Shown piece by piece: positions 8,533 to 16,515 of a stretch of DNA of 45,735 bases. Within the stretch, counting starts at the first letter, position 1, and every line of letters begins with the position of its first letter. The notes below the pieces were generated by a model, which worked only from the letters and a program-made list of their open reading frames with translations, made no database searches and had not been told where the DNA came from. The stretch covers positions 1 through 45,735 of the forward strand of contig BQIV01000037.1 in assembly GCA_021604005.1 (NCBI GenBank), in the 5' to 3' direction. Both the position numbers and the translations under genes were made by a program. This DNA is from Nitrospirales bacterium (GTDB lineage Bacteria > Nitrospirota > Nitrospiria > Nitrospirales > UBA8639).

Positions 8533-9274
8533 ATCTTCCCAAAAAAAATTCCCCAACAGTACAAGGGGAAGATCTCCCAAGCCTTCTGAGTCGGCGTTGA
8601 TTGTCTTCGCCAAATCACCCATTCCAGGATCCGTCAAGACTCGATTGTGTCCACCGCTCACACCAGATGAAGCCGCGACGCTACACGGCAGTTTAGTCCT
8701 GGATACGCTGGAACAAACAAAAAGTCTTCAAGGCATGGATCGTATTCTCGCCTGTGCTCCCTCTCAACAACATCCATTTTTTCAGGCAGTCTCGGCGAGA
8801 CAACACATAGCGCTATGGGAACAAATCCCGGATGACGATCTTGGTGGACGAATGGCCCATGCATTTCGTGAAGCATTTACTAAAAATTATATGAACGCAG
8901 TCATGATTGGGAGTGACCTTCCCACCATTTCCAGCGAAATTATCCAGCAGGCAGTACAAGGCCTTCGAAAACATGATGTCGTAATCGGACCATCGCAAGA
9001 TGGAGGATATTATTTAATAGGTCTGAAAAAACCAAACCCTGAGTTATTTTTCGATATCCCATGGTCAACACATCAGGTGACTGCGCTCACCAAGAAAAAA
9101 ACCAGCGACCTCGGACTTTCACTCACCCTCCTACCGCCACAACGAGACCTGGATACAATTGAAGATTTGCAATTTTATATCAAGGAATCTCAACATTCGC
9201 TACAGAAGGCTGTCTCTTCACGAACAGGGCAAGTCTTCAAAACCCTCGGAACGCGTTTAGTTAATCGAGAATAA
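8516..9274 (+). CDS. TIGR04282-type glycosyltransferase (DUF2064 family)
   Basis: A 252-aa protein of the TIGR04282/DUF2064 family, a nucleotidyltransferase-like GT-A fold. Key elements are LIVFAKSPIPGSVKTRLCPP near residue 30, LGGRMAHAF, IGSDLPTIS (the metal-binding aspartate region) and GPSQDGGYYLIGL. Proteins of this family are regularly adjacent to TIGR04283 glycosyltransferases, as here, where the reading frames overlap by 17 bases. The pair probably makes or transfers the same sugar, but the product is unknown. The ATG at 8516 gives a basic, probably disordered N-terminus before the domain; a downstream start cannot be excluded. Confidence 0.85.
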   Translation: MARSAKSSQKKFPNSTRGRSPKPSESALIVFAKSPIPGSVKTRLCPPLTPDEAATLHGSLVLDTLEQTKSLQGMDRILACAPSQQHPFFQAVSARQHIALWEQIPDDDLGGRMAHAFREAFTKNYMNAVMIGSDLPTISSEIIQQAVQGLRKHDVVIGPSQDGGYYLIGLKKPNPELFFDIPWSTHQVTALTKKKTSDLGLSLTLLPPQRDLDTIEDLQFYIKESQHSLQKAVSSRTGQVFKTLGTRLVNRE

Positions 9275-9427
9275 GCGGAACTCATCGCTCGTAACGTGTA
9301 TCTCGTACCAGAAAGAAAAATCTTTTAGCCAAGAGACGCGTCACAAACGACGCATCCTGACAATGCCGTTGCGTATAGTTTTCAATGCTCCATACAAAGA
9401 AATCTTGGACAAGAGGAGAGAGAGCAT

Positions 9428-10162
9428 ATGCCCAATCGTGTCGCACTCATTACTGGTGGAGCCAAAGGCATTGCCCAGGGAATTGCGCTGGACTTAGGCG
9501 CACAACAGTGGTTAGTCGCCATTTGCTACCGGACAAGCGAACAGGACGCCCAACACACCAAGCAAGCAATTGAAAAAGCTGGCGGCCAAGCCATGGCCAT
9601 TCGCTGTGACGTCTCAGATCCAACCGCAGTACAGAAACTCGTCTATCAGGTGGAGTCCACCTGGGGGCAGATCGATGTTCTTATCAACGGGGCCGGGCCT
9701 TATCACCGCGTACATTTATTCGAAGAGACTCCTGCCGGTTGGGCCGAAATGATCCATAATAATTTAGACCCCGTGCTGTACCTTGCGCAAGCTGTTGCGC
9801 CTGGCATGCGAACTCGGCAATATGGACGCATTATTTCTTTTGGCATGGCTAATGTCGACAAAATGGAAGCGCAACCTCATGTCACCGCTCATTATATTGC
9901 TAAAGCCGGAGTCGTAATCTTGACCAAAACCTTAGCCAAAATGCTGGCCCCTGACGGAATCACTGTCAACGCTATTTCTCCTGGATACATTGATTCAGGC
10001 AGCTCTCCACCAAGTGAACTTGATGGCATCGAGAAAAACATTCCAGCCGGGTACATCGGAGAGATAGCCGATATCGTTTCAGCCGTACGGTACTTGCTCT
10101 CCGATGAAGCTCGGTATGTGACAGGAGCAAATCTACAGGTCGGCGGGGGGTGGGGGATATAA
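9428..10162 (+). CDS. Short-chain dehydrogenase/reductase (FabG-like)
   Basis: A 244-aa classical SDR. The Rossmann glycine motif TGGAKGIA lies near residues 9-16, the adenine-pocket motif is CDVSD, the NGAG stretch follows, and the catalytic YxxxK is in HYIAKAG. The family oxidises or reduces hydroxy/keto groups with NAD(P)(H). The usual catalytic serine sits 12-13 residues before the tyrosine. Here the only nearby serine (IISFGMAN) is about 19 residues away, so the loop is lengthened or the serine is replaced, and the substrate is unclear. The start is well set by AGGAGAGAGAG upstream of the ATG. It is separated from the glycosyltransferases by about 150 bases. Confidence 0.85.
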   Translation: MPNRVALITGGAKGIAQGIALDLGAQQWLVAICYRTSEQDAQHTKQAIEKAGGQAMAIRCDVSDPTAVQKLVYQVESTWGQIDVLINGAGPYHRVHLFEETPAGWAEMIHNNLDPVLYLAQAVAPGMRTRQYGRIISFGMANVDKMEAQPHVTAHYIAKAGVVILTKTLAKMLAPDGITVNAISPGYIDSGSSPPSELDGIEKNIPAGYIGEIADIVSAVRYLLSDEARYVTGANLQVGGGWGI

Positions 10163-10271
10163 CAAGTCAAAAGTTCGTGAAAACACGATCAACAATTTGT
10201 TCATCAGTTAGATTAGAAATGAAACTTGAAACTTTGAACCTTAGACTTCTGAGGCACTGCACATTTTTTCA

Positions 10272-11060
10272 TCACAAGACAGACAGGGAAGAACCAGTCT
10301 TCATGCTTGGAAGTGTGTGACGACTCTCCGTCCAATTGATCCCAAATACTTCCGTAAAATGATAGGCGACCCGGTCTTTTACTGCCTTGATATCCACCCG
10401 TTTTCCACACAGTCTTTCCATCGATGTGACCAGACACCCCTGAATCCCACACGGCGTAATCAACTCGAAAGGCTTCAAATCTATACTCACATTCAATGCC
10501 AAACCATGCATAGTCACGCCCTTCGCTATGCGAACACCAACGGCTGCGATCTTTTCAGAAGTAGAATCATCGGCCTCCACCCACACTCCCGGAAATTTTT
10601 CCTTCGCGTGACCTCGGATATGCCATTCGGCCAAGACACGGATAATGACATCTTGCAACATTCCAACATAGGCCTTGGGCCCCCGACAAAAATCACGCAA
10701 CCGGACAATCGGATAGGCCACAACCTGCCCGGGCCCGTGATACGTCACGGACCCGCCTCGTTCAACTGGATAAAGCTCGAACCCTTGGCTGGTCAGTGAC
10801 TCAAGGTGTTCTTTCCAATGTTCTTCTTTGGCCGTCCGGCCAAAGGTAAATACCGGTTCATGTTCAACAAGCAGCAACGTGTCGTCACACCGATCCTCCG
10901 CTCGTTCTTGAAGCCGAGCGCGTTGAAAATCCAATACGTCTTGATACGACCCATGAGACACATTCAAGAGGCACCCTGACCGTCTGTGTGTTTCCACTAT
11001 TGCATAACCTTTGGAAATGTATCCCGGTATACAGCCAGCATTCACTTCATACCTAATCAA
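10272..11060 (-). CDS. lipB: Octanoyl-[acyl-carrier-protein]:protein N-octanoyltransferase LipB
   Basis: A 262-aa LipB that moves octanoyl from ACP to lipoyl-domain lysines, the first step of lipoate assembly. Diagnostic elements are RGGSVTYHGPGQ at 101-112, the catalytic Lys170 in KIAAVGVRI, and the catalytic Cys204 in ITPCGIQG. The N-terminus is some 25 residues longer than many LipB proteins, and the C-terminal tail beyond residue 245 is not conserved, so the true start may lie inside. LipA is not in the window. It lies just downstream of the cytochrome peroxidase gene on the same strand with a 24-base gap, so it could be read through from that operon. Confidence 0.92.
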   Translation of the reverse strand: MIRYEVNAGCIPGYISKGYAIVETHRRSGCLLNVSHGSYQDVLDFQRARLQERAEDRCDDTLLLVEHEPVFTFGRTAKEEHWKEHLESLTSQGFELYPVERGGSVTYHGPGQVVAYPIVRLRDFCRGPKAYVGMLQDVIIRVLAEWHIRGHAKEKFPGVWVEADDSTSEKIAAVGVRIAKGVTMHGLALNVSIDLKPFELITPCGIQGCLVTSMERLCGKRVDIKAVKDRVAYHFTEVFGINWTESRHTLPSMKTGSSLSVL

Positions 11061-11084
11061 TCGACGGTCTCCTCACACAAGCCC

Positions 11085-12161
11085 TCATTGAGGGAATTGA
11101 GTGGGCGGGGTCACATCCCAACCTTCGCCGTTTAATGACTTCAAAAACTCTACTAAATCGGTTTTTTCCTTTTCCGTAAGTTTTAACGGTTGCACAAGTG
11201 GATCTTTGTGAGGGTTTGCAATCCCGCCCTGATCGTAAAATTCCACAACCTGCCTCAGCGTCGCAAATCGACCATCATGCATATAGGGGGCCGTTCGTGA
11301 AATTTCACGTAACGTCGGCGTCTTAAAGGCTCCGATATCTTTTGGATTCTTGGTTACCACATACCGGCCGAGATCGATATGATCCCGGTCCCAATCAACC
11401 CCAAGATTATGAAACTTCTCGTCCGTAAAATTGGCTCCTGAGTGACAGGTAAAACACAGCGCCTTACCACGAAAGATTGTTAATCCATTTTTTGCTTCAG
11501 GAGAAAGCGCCTGTTCATTCCCCCCAGCAGTGTGTTGATCAAACGGACTATTGCCTGAGAGAAGTGTGCGCTGGAAGCTAGCGATTGCCTTCCCGACGGT
11601 TTGAATGGATATACCAGACCCAAACGCTTTCTGAAACAGTGGGGGATACTCTTTTATACGCCTAAGCTTTTCCACGACTTCATCGTCATGACCAAACCCA
11701 TGCTCTATAGGATTCGTGAGCGGACCAACGGATTGCTCTTCAAGCGTTGCAGCCCGTCCATCCCAAAACTGTCCGGAACTGAACACACGATTGATAGCCG
11801 TAGGCGCACTACGGCCACCCTGCTGACGATGAATGCCCGTTGAGACAGCTTGGCCATCCGTAAAGGCCAGACTCGGAATGTGACAACTGGCACAGGCAAT
11901 ACTGTCGTTTTTTGATAGACGCGTATCAAAGAACAACCATTTTCCGAGTTCGACTTTTTCTTTCGTCAAGGGATTGTCGTCCGGAATGACCGCCAACTCC
12001 TTTTTCAACCCTAAAGGAAAGGGAAGATCATAGGACTCCGCAGCACTCTGTTGAGTCGAAAAACCAAGAACAAGGCTCACGACGAATGCTGTATACAGCC
12101 CGCCTCTGACGCACACACTCCTCGTTGACACCCTTGCCTGCCTATCGTTCAACCCGCTCAT
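11085..12161 (-). CDS. Di-heme cytochrome c peroxidase (MauG/CCP family)
   Basis: A 358-aa periplasmic enzyme expected to reduce hydrogen peroxide with electrons from c-type cytochromes. An N-terminal hydrophobic segment (YTAFVVSLVLGFS) ending near QQSAAES is a likely signal peptide. Two heme c motifs are seen, CASCH at 90-94 and CFTCH at 236-240, separated by about the usual distance, with GRFATLRQVVEFYDQGG near the C-terminus as in the family. I use the ATG at 12161 because AAGGAG sits 7 bases upstream; the frame is open further upstream without such a site. It is 45 bases downstream of the Fur/PerR-like gene, consistent with peroxide-responsive co-expression. Confidence 0.9.
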   Translation of the reverse strand: MSGLNDRQARVSTRSVCVRGGLYTAFVVSLVLGFSTQQSAAESYDLPFPLGLKKELAVIPDDNPLTKEKVELGKWLFFDTRLSKNDSIACASCHIPSLAFTDGQAVSTGIHRQQGGRSAPTAINRVFSSGQFWDGRAATLEEQSVGPLTNPIEHGFGHDDEVVEKLRRIKEYPPLFQKAFGSGISIQTVGKAIASFQRTLLSGNSPFDQHTAGGNEQALSPEAKNGLTIFRGKALCFTCHSGANFTDEKFHNLGVDWDRDHIDLGRYVVTKNPKDIGAFKTPTLREISRTAPYMHDGRFATLRQVVEFYDQGGIANPHKDPLVQPLKLTEKEKTDLVEFLKSLNGEGWDVTPPTQFPQ

Positions 12162-12206
12162 TGCAATCTCCTTTCTAGATGTATTTTTCACGCATGCACC
12201 TGCATG

Positions 12207-12620
12207 TCACTTTCGTACGGTCTGTCTTGTTCCTCGAAACAGTATTTGTATCTGAGAAATGTGAAATTCTTTTTTTAGCTTAGACGTTACTTCAACAACA
12301 TCTGGATCGATATCAATGAGTTGGCCAGTTTCGTCATCAAGAAAATGGTGGTGATGAACAACATTGGAGTCATAAATCACTTTCGACATATTGGGAAATC
12401 GATAGTCCTTCAATAGCCCCGCAGCAACTAAAATATTCAGCGTGTTGTAGACCGTCGCCAAACTCATTTTCGGAAAATTCTGATCGGCCCAGTCTTTGAT
12501 TTCTTCTGCTGTCGGGTGATCGGCTTCACACACAATATATTGATAAATTGCGATCCGCTGTGCCGTCGCTTGCACGCCCGCCTCTTCAAGTTTTGCCGCA
12601 ATAGTCTTTGCATCAAGCAT
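12207..12620 (-). CDS. Fur-superfamily regulator, PerR/Irr-like
   Basis: A 137-aa DNA-binding repressor. The winged helix includes GVQATAQRIAIYQYI and the recognition helix SLATVYNTLNIL near residues 53-64. The metal-binding loop is VVHHHHFLDDETG near 87-99. The CxxC pairs that hold structural zinc in Fur and most PerR proteins are absent, and the run of four histidines is reminiscent of Irr. It is therefore a peroxide- or heme-responsive type rather than a classical iron-Fur, though this is inference. It is encoded directly upstream of the cytochrome c peroxidase gene. A palindromic AT-rich box about 30 bases before its ATG suggests self-regulation. Confidence 0.85.
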   Translation of the reverse strand: MLDAKTIAAKLEEAGVQATAQRIAIYQYIVCEADHPTAEEIKDWADQNFPKMSLATVYNTLNILVAAGLLKDYRFPNMSKVIYDSNVVHHHHFLDDETGQLIDIDPDVVEVTSKLKKEFHISQIQILFRGTRQTVRK

Positions 12621-12649
12621 ATCTATACCATATTATAATTAATCTATAT

Positions 12650-12664
12650 TTAGAGTAATTCTAA
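12650..12664 (-). promoter_or_regulatory. Candidate Fur/PerR/Irr-box operator
   Basis: The 15-base sequence TTAGAGTAATTCTAA is a 7-1-7 near-palindrome (outer TTAGA and TCTAA match) and resembles PerR boxes such as TTATAATTATTATAA. It lies about 30 bases upstream of the Fur-like ATG, within a very AT-rich stretch (12621-12680) that likely contains the promoter. The function is predicted from the pattern and position only. Confidence 0.6.
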
Positions 12665-12908
12665 GCATAGATATTGTCAATGCCTGAGACCATCTTTCAG
12701 GATCTGTTTAGTGACGCACACTACCTGTAGGCGAAATCCCTGACATTCCGTAATAATTTCCCATAATTACACAGAATGTCGCATGGCAAAACCCAATATT
12801 ACCCGAGGTCCTTCACCTTTTATGTCGATGGATAACATGGTATCCCTATCCATCACGAATAGTCGTTATCGATTGATGGCCGGCTTTATATACTCTGCAA
12901 TCCTGGTG

Positions 12909-13304
12909 CTACTTCTGCTGCAACCCAAGACCTTTCAGCAACTCCGGGCTCAGGCGCTTGACCGTTCCCTGACTGTTCACGGCCACCAATGTCGCCGATC
13001 CTTCGACCACAACACGATGCGCGTTTCGTTCACGAATGACATGTGAAAACGTCAGTGATATGCGGCGATTGGCCGACAGTCTCGTCTCAACCTGTAGGTC
13101 GTCTCCATATTTGGCAGCCGACTTATAGGCGACCTCTGTATGCGTAACGCGAAACTCCGTTCCTTGTTCAATTAATTCAGCAACAGAATATCCGTGACCC
13201 TCCAAATAATGAGTCCGCGCACGCTCGAAATATTTTAAATAATTCGCATAGTACACCACACCGCCACAGTCAGTATCTTCATAATAAATTCTAATATTCA
13301 TCAA
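12909..13304 (-). CDS. ybgC: YbgC-type acyl-CoA thioesterase (hotdog fold)
   Basis: A 131-aa 4-hydroxybenzoyl-CoA thioesterase-like protein. The opening YYEDTDCGGVVYYANYLKYFERAR carries the conserved catalytic aspartate (D in EDTD) and the YxxYL(K)(Y/F)xERAR motif. YbgC proteins hydrolyse acyl-CoA and are often near tol-pal genes, which are absent here. The start could be the first or second of two adjacent ATGs. It begins 14 bases after the stop of the CARF-type gene, so the two appear to form one transcription unit. Confidence 0.9.
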   Translation of the reverse strand: MMNIRIYYEDTDCGGVVYYANYLKYFERARTHYLEGHGYSVAELIEQGTEFRVTHTEVAYKSAAKYGDDLQVETRLSANRRISLTFSHVIRERNAHRVVVEGSATLVAVNSQGTVKRLSPELLKGLGLQQK

Positions 13305-13318
13305 TAGGACATTCCGTT

Positions 13319-14581
13319 CTACAAGGTCATAGACGGAAACTGCGGGAGGTCGCGCTCCTGGATGTGGGAAACTTTTAATACCATATCGTAGAATTGATGA
13401 AAACGCTCTGCCTTCATCGGCTCAAACCCTTGCCCTAAGATTGCATGATCGGCGGCATCAAGGAGTGTTTTCATTTTTGGCCATTCGGCAAGAAACGTGT
13501 GCCCCATGACGTCGTTTTGCTCAGCCAATACACGAAACTGGACAGGAAATGGAAGTCGATACTTCCCATCCACATCATTCATATAACAACTTCGACAGAT
13601 TGCCTGCATGGCTTGTGGAAGTTGCTCAGGAGTCACGTCCCAACTTTTTATATGATATGCATGAAACAAGCGGACCTGCGCTGATGCAATCAGGGCTCGA
13701 AACACCAGGCGCATGGCGATTTCCGCATCATGTTGTTGTTCGATATGACGCTTCGCATGGGCCAATAAATCAGGGGCTACGGCGCGCTTCACCTCCGCCG
13801 GATCCAATACCATACTTTCGAGGAACCGAATATTCTCTTTCACACTTTTCAGAAAAGACGACATCCCCGGAGGGCCGCCCCAGGCCGAAGCCAAATCAAG
13901 CGCTTTGCTCGCACTTTTGAGTTTTTCCCAAGCCTGCCGATAATGAAATTGTTCCCACTGCCGATACCCTTCGGACATATCCGACAAGGCTCGATACAAC
14001 GGCTTGAGCCTCCCGCTCACTCGAGCTTCAATACGACGAAACATCCTTCCAGCGACGACGTACGATCCTTGATTAAAATAGACTGAAGCTTCCTGGCGAA
14101 TGGAGATGGCCTCTTCATCCCATGGATTACTCTGCATCCAGACCCTTGTCGTTTCTCCCACCTCCATGACCTTCGAATCGGATTGCGCATCAGCACTCGC
14201 CACCCCCAATGTCACAACTTTTGTTGTATAGGGAAATCCAACCAGCATCATCGCTGCGGCCATTGGCGAAGAGGCCATGGTCATGTCAATCACAAGCTCA
14301 CCTGGACTGACGTTCCAAGACTTCAGGATTTTTGGTAATAATTCCGCTAACGTTTTATGCGACTGTGCAAAACTTTCAGGATCAGGCGTAAGAATCCAGT
14401 CCCACTTCTGCGGCATAGTGGAAAGCTGAGGATGGACATCGGATTCCACTAGCTGTGTACTAGATTCCGGGAGAAAAAAACACAATCGCTCTGGAATTAA
14501 GCGTTGAAGCGTACACACAGCTGGCGCAGGGTCCTGCGCTATGGCGATAAGGAGGGCTTTGACTGGCCCGTCGGCACTCAC
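13319..14581 (-). CDS. Orphan CARF-domain protein resembling the TIGR02710 (Cas02710) family
   Basis: A 420-aa protein. The N-terminal half looks like a Rossmann-like CARF domain: repeating hydrophobic strands and VIDMTMASSPMAAAMMLVGF near residues 97-116, the position where TIGR02710 proteins usually have a DxTGGTK loop. Here that loop is changed. The C-terminal half is alpha-helical, with LVFRALIASAQVRLFHAYHI near 292-311, matching the TIGR02710 C-terminal HEPN-like region; Arg304 and His310 could form an RxxxxxH nuclease motif. The family senses cyclic oligonucleotides in type III CRISPR systems, yet no CRISPR array or cas gene is in this window. It sits in an operon with ybgC and divergently from gmhA. 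Family assignment is from pattern recognition and is moderate. Confidence 0.6.
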   Translation of the reverse strand: MSADGPVKALLIAIAQDPAPAVCTLQRLIPERLCFFLPESSTQLVESDVHPQLSTMPQKWDWILTPDPESFAQSHKTLAELLPKILKSWNVSPGELVIDMTMASSPMAAAMMLVGFPYTTKVVTLGVASADAQSDSKVMEVGETTRVWMQSNPWDEEAISIRQEASVYFNQGSYVVAGRMFRRIEARVSGRLKPLYRALSDMSEGYRQWEQFHYRQAWEKLKSASKALDLASAWGGPPGMSSFLKSVKENIRFLESMVLDPAEVKRAVAPDLLAHAKRHIEQQHDAEIAMRLVFRALIASAQVRLFHAYHIKSWDVTPEQLPQAMQAICRSCYMNDVDGKYRLPFPVQFRVLAEQNDVMGHTFLAEWPKMKTLLDAADHAILGQGFEPMKAERFHQFYDMVLKVSHIQERDLPQFPSMTL

Positions 14582-14789
14582 AATGCACCGACTATATCAT
14601 TCTACATACCTGGCAGCAAGAATAGGTGGCAAGTACTTTCCGTTCATTCCACGCTATCGTGCTTGAGCTATTGTTGACATTCCATTTTTCTTTCGTCTCT
14701 ATCAACGGACAGAAACAGCAGAAAGAGAGAGATGATTTCTCCAAGAAAGATGTGAAATTTTCCGAACACCCTGCTAGAATCTTCAAATC
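14582..14789. promoter_or_regulatory. Divergent promoter region between the CARF-type gene and gmhA
   Basis: A 208-base AT-rich gap separates the two oppositely transcribed genes, so it must hold promoters for both. A TTGACA hexamer near 14673 on the plus strand is a candidate -35 element for gmhA, but no convincing -10 element is at the right distance. Nothing else is recognised. Confidence 0.4.
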
Positions 14790-15371
14790 ATGGATACACA
14801 GTTCGTGGTAGAAGCCTTCGAGACAAGCGCCGACATCAAACGCCGGTTCGTACACACCTATGCGACACAGATCATCGATGTCGCCCAGGCCATCATTCGC
14901 GCCTTTCACGACAATAGAAAAGTCCTGCTGTTTGGCAACGGCGGTAGTGCAACCGATGCGTCCCATATTGCTGCAGAGTTCGTCGGACGGTATAAGCGTG
15001 ACCGGGCAGCTCTTCCAGCAATGGCCTTGGCTACCGACATGGCCGCACTGACCTGCATCGCGAACGACTACGACTATTCGGATATATTCTCTAGACAAAT
15101 TGAAGCCCATGGGAAAAAAGGCGATGTGGCCATTGCCATCAGCACAAGCGGGAATTCACCGAATGTGCTGCGAGGCGTTCACGTCGCCCGTGAGCGAGGA
15201 CTTCTTACGATTGGCTGGACAGGCCAAACCGGGGGGCAACTCATGGATCTGGTTGACTACAATTTTCAGGTCCCGTCGACCGTGACGGCCCGTATACAAG
15301 AATGTCACATCACTCTGGGCCATGTATTATGTGAAATTATCGAAGAGCGATTATTTGCCCACACGACGTAA
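14790..15371 (+). CDS. gmhA: Phosphoheptose isomerase (sedoheptulose 7-phosphate isomerase)
   Basis: A 193-aa SIS-domain protein that converts sedoheptulose 7-phosphate to glycero-manno-heptose 7-phosphate for LPS core assembly. GNGGSATDASHIAAEF near residues 49-64 and STSGNSPNVL give the sugar-phosphate site, and the C-terminal QECHITLGHVLCEIIE provides conserved Gln and His ligands. Length matches the family. The gene overlaps the next frame and is divergent from the CARF-type gene. Confidence 0.92.
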   Translation: MDTQFVVEAFETSADIKRRFVHTYATQIIDVAQAIIRAFHDNRKVLLFGNGGSATDASHIAAEFVGRYKRDRAALPAMALATDMAALTCIANDYDYSDIFSRQIEAHGKKGDVAIAISTSGNSPNVLRGVHVARERGLLTIGWTGQTGGQLMDLVDYNFQVPSTVTARIQECHITLGHVLCEIIEERLFAHTT

Positions 15372-16332
15372 TCACCCCACAGCTTCAGTCAAACCGCTGA
15401 ATCTCTCCAGGATACAGACGTATCCCCTCTCCTCGCGACACAGCAAGGTCAACATTTCCGATTTTTCTACTTCCTGGCGTCGAGGGAAAAGTTTTAAAAG
15501 TTTTCTCGATACACTCCCCGACTTCCTTGCCGTCAAATCATTTCGCGCCGTGGTTCGAGCCATTGTCCGTGCACGGGAACGGGGAAGGCCCGTGATCCTC
15601 GGCATGGGCGCTCACCCGACAAAGGTCGGATTGAATCCTGTGCTCATTGATTTGATAAAACGGAATATCATCACCGCTGTTGCCGTGAACGGTGCCGTCA
15701 TCATCCACGACTTTGAACTGGCCTACCTTGGCCATACCTCGGAAGAAGTCGATGCTGAAATAAATTCCGGGCGATTTGGCATGGCGGAAGATACGGGACA
15801 TATCTTAAATTCCGCCATCACGGAAGGATGGGAAGCAGGACTCGGAATTGGAGAGGCCGTTGGTCGGTATATCACCACACACCCGGGCAAATTCCCTTTC
15901 CGCCGAATGAGTGTATTGGCAACAGGGGAGCAATTAGGAGTGCCGATCACCGTCCACGTCGCGATGGGAACCGATATCATTCATATGCATCCATCGGCGA
16001 ATGGCGCAGCAATCGGTGGGGGATCGCTCATTGATTTCCGGAAATTGGTTTCCCTCGTCTCTCAGATGGAGGGTGGCGTCTATATCAATCTTGGGTCAGC
16101 CGTCATGCTTCCCGAAGTCTTCCTCAAAACGGTGACGTTAAGCCGCAACCTCGGTCGATCTCTCAAGAACATCACAACGGTCAATATGGACTTTCTCCCT
16201 CACTATCGCCCCATGACGAATGTAGTGCGACGTCCGACGCAAAAAGGAGGACAAGGGTATTCCCTGGTTGGACATCATGAAATTATGGTTCCATTATTAG
16301 CCGCGGCAATTATTGAACAGATCACTCCCTAA
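15322..16332 (+). CDS. Deoxyhypusine synthase-like protein
   Basis: A protein of up to 336 aa resembling bacterial deoxyhypusine synthase-like proteins. Supporting stretches are VILGMGAHPTKVGLNPVLID, NGAVIIHDFELAYLGHTSEEV and the NAD-binding-like region INLGSAVMLPEVFL. Bacteria lack eIF5A, and such homologues may act on polyamines or sugars; the function is unproven. No ATG, GTG or TTG occurs after the gmhA stop before the conserved region begins (about LSRIQTYPL). Translation therefore probably begins inside gmhA, either at the ATG at 15322 or the TTG at 15355, which has GAAGAG upstream. This makes an overlapping, coupled gene pair with gmhA. Confidence 0.75.
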   Translation: MYYVKLSKSDYLPTRRNHPTASVKPLNLSRIQTYPLSSRHSKVNISDFSTSWRRGKSFKSFLDTLPDFLAVKSFRAVVRAIVRARERGRPVILGMGAHPTKVGLNPVLIDLIKRNIITAVAVNGAVIIHDFELAYLGHTSEEVDAEINSGRFGMAEDTGHILNSAITEGWEAGLGIGEAVGRYITTHPGKFPFRRMSVLATGEQLGVPITVHVAMGTDIIHMHPSANGAAIGGGSLIDFRKLVSLVSQMEGGVYINLGSAVMLPEVFLKTVTLSRNLGRSLKNITTVNMDFLPHYRPMTNVVRRPTQKGGQGYSLVGHHEIMVPLLAAAIIEQITP

Positions 16333-16515
16333 TCATTCAATTCCATAGTCAGAAACTACCCCCTCGCATCATCATCTCGAAAAAAAAGACTTGCAAGATT
16401 AGCGCGTTTGCGACAGACTAGAAAATTATACGGCGTATTTATTGCATTCACATTCATTTATTATCGCAATTGAGCTGTTCACCGTTTCTCATGACCCCGT
16501 GAAGAGGGATATGCC

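Noticed and set aside
12783-13046. 87-codon plus-strand frame with a hydrophobic stretch
   Set aside because: It overlaps the 3' end of ybgC on the other strand by about 140 bases, and no ribosome-binding site or family features support it.
13319-14581. A type III CRISPR locus
   Set aside because: No repeat array, Cas10 or other cas gene was found near the CARF-type gene.
14592-15110. 172-codon minus-strand frame over gmhA
   Set aside because: It runs antisense to gmhA, whose SIS motifs are clear, and shows no domain of its own.
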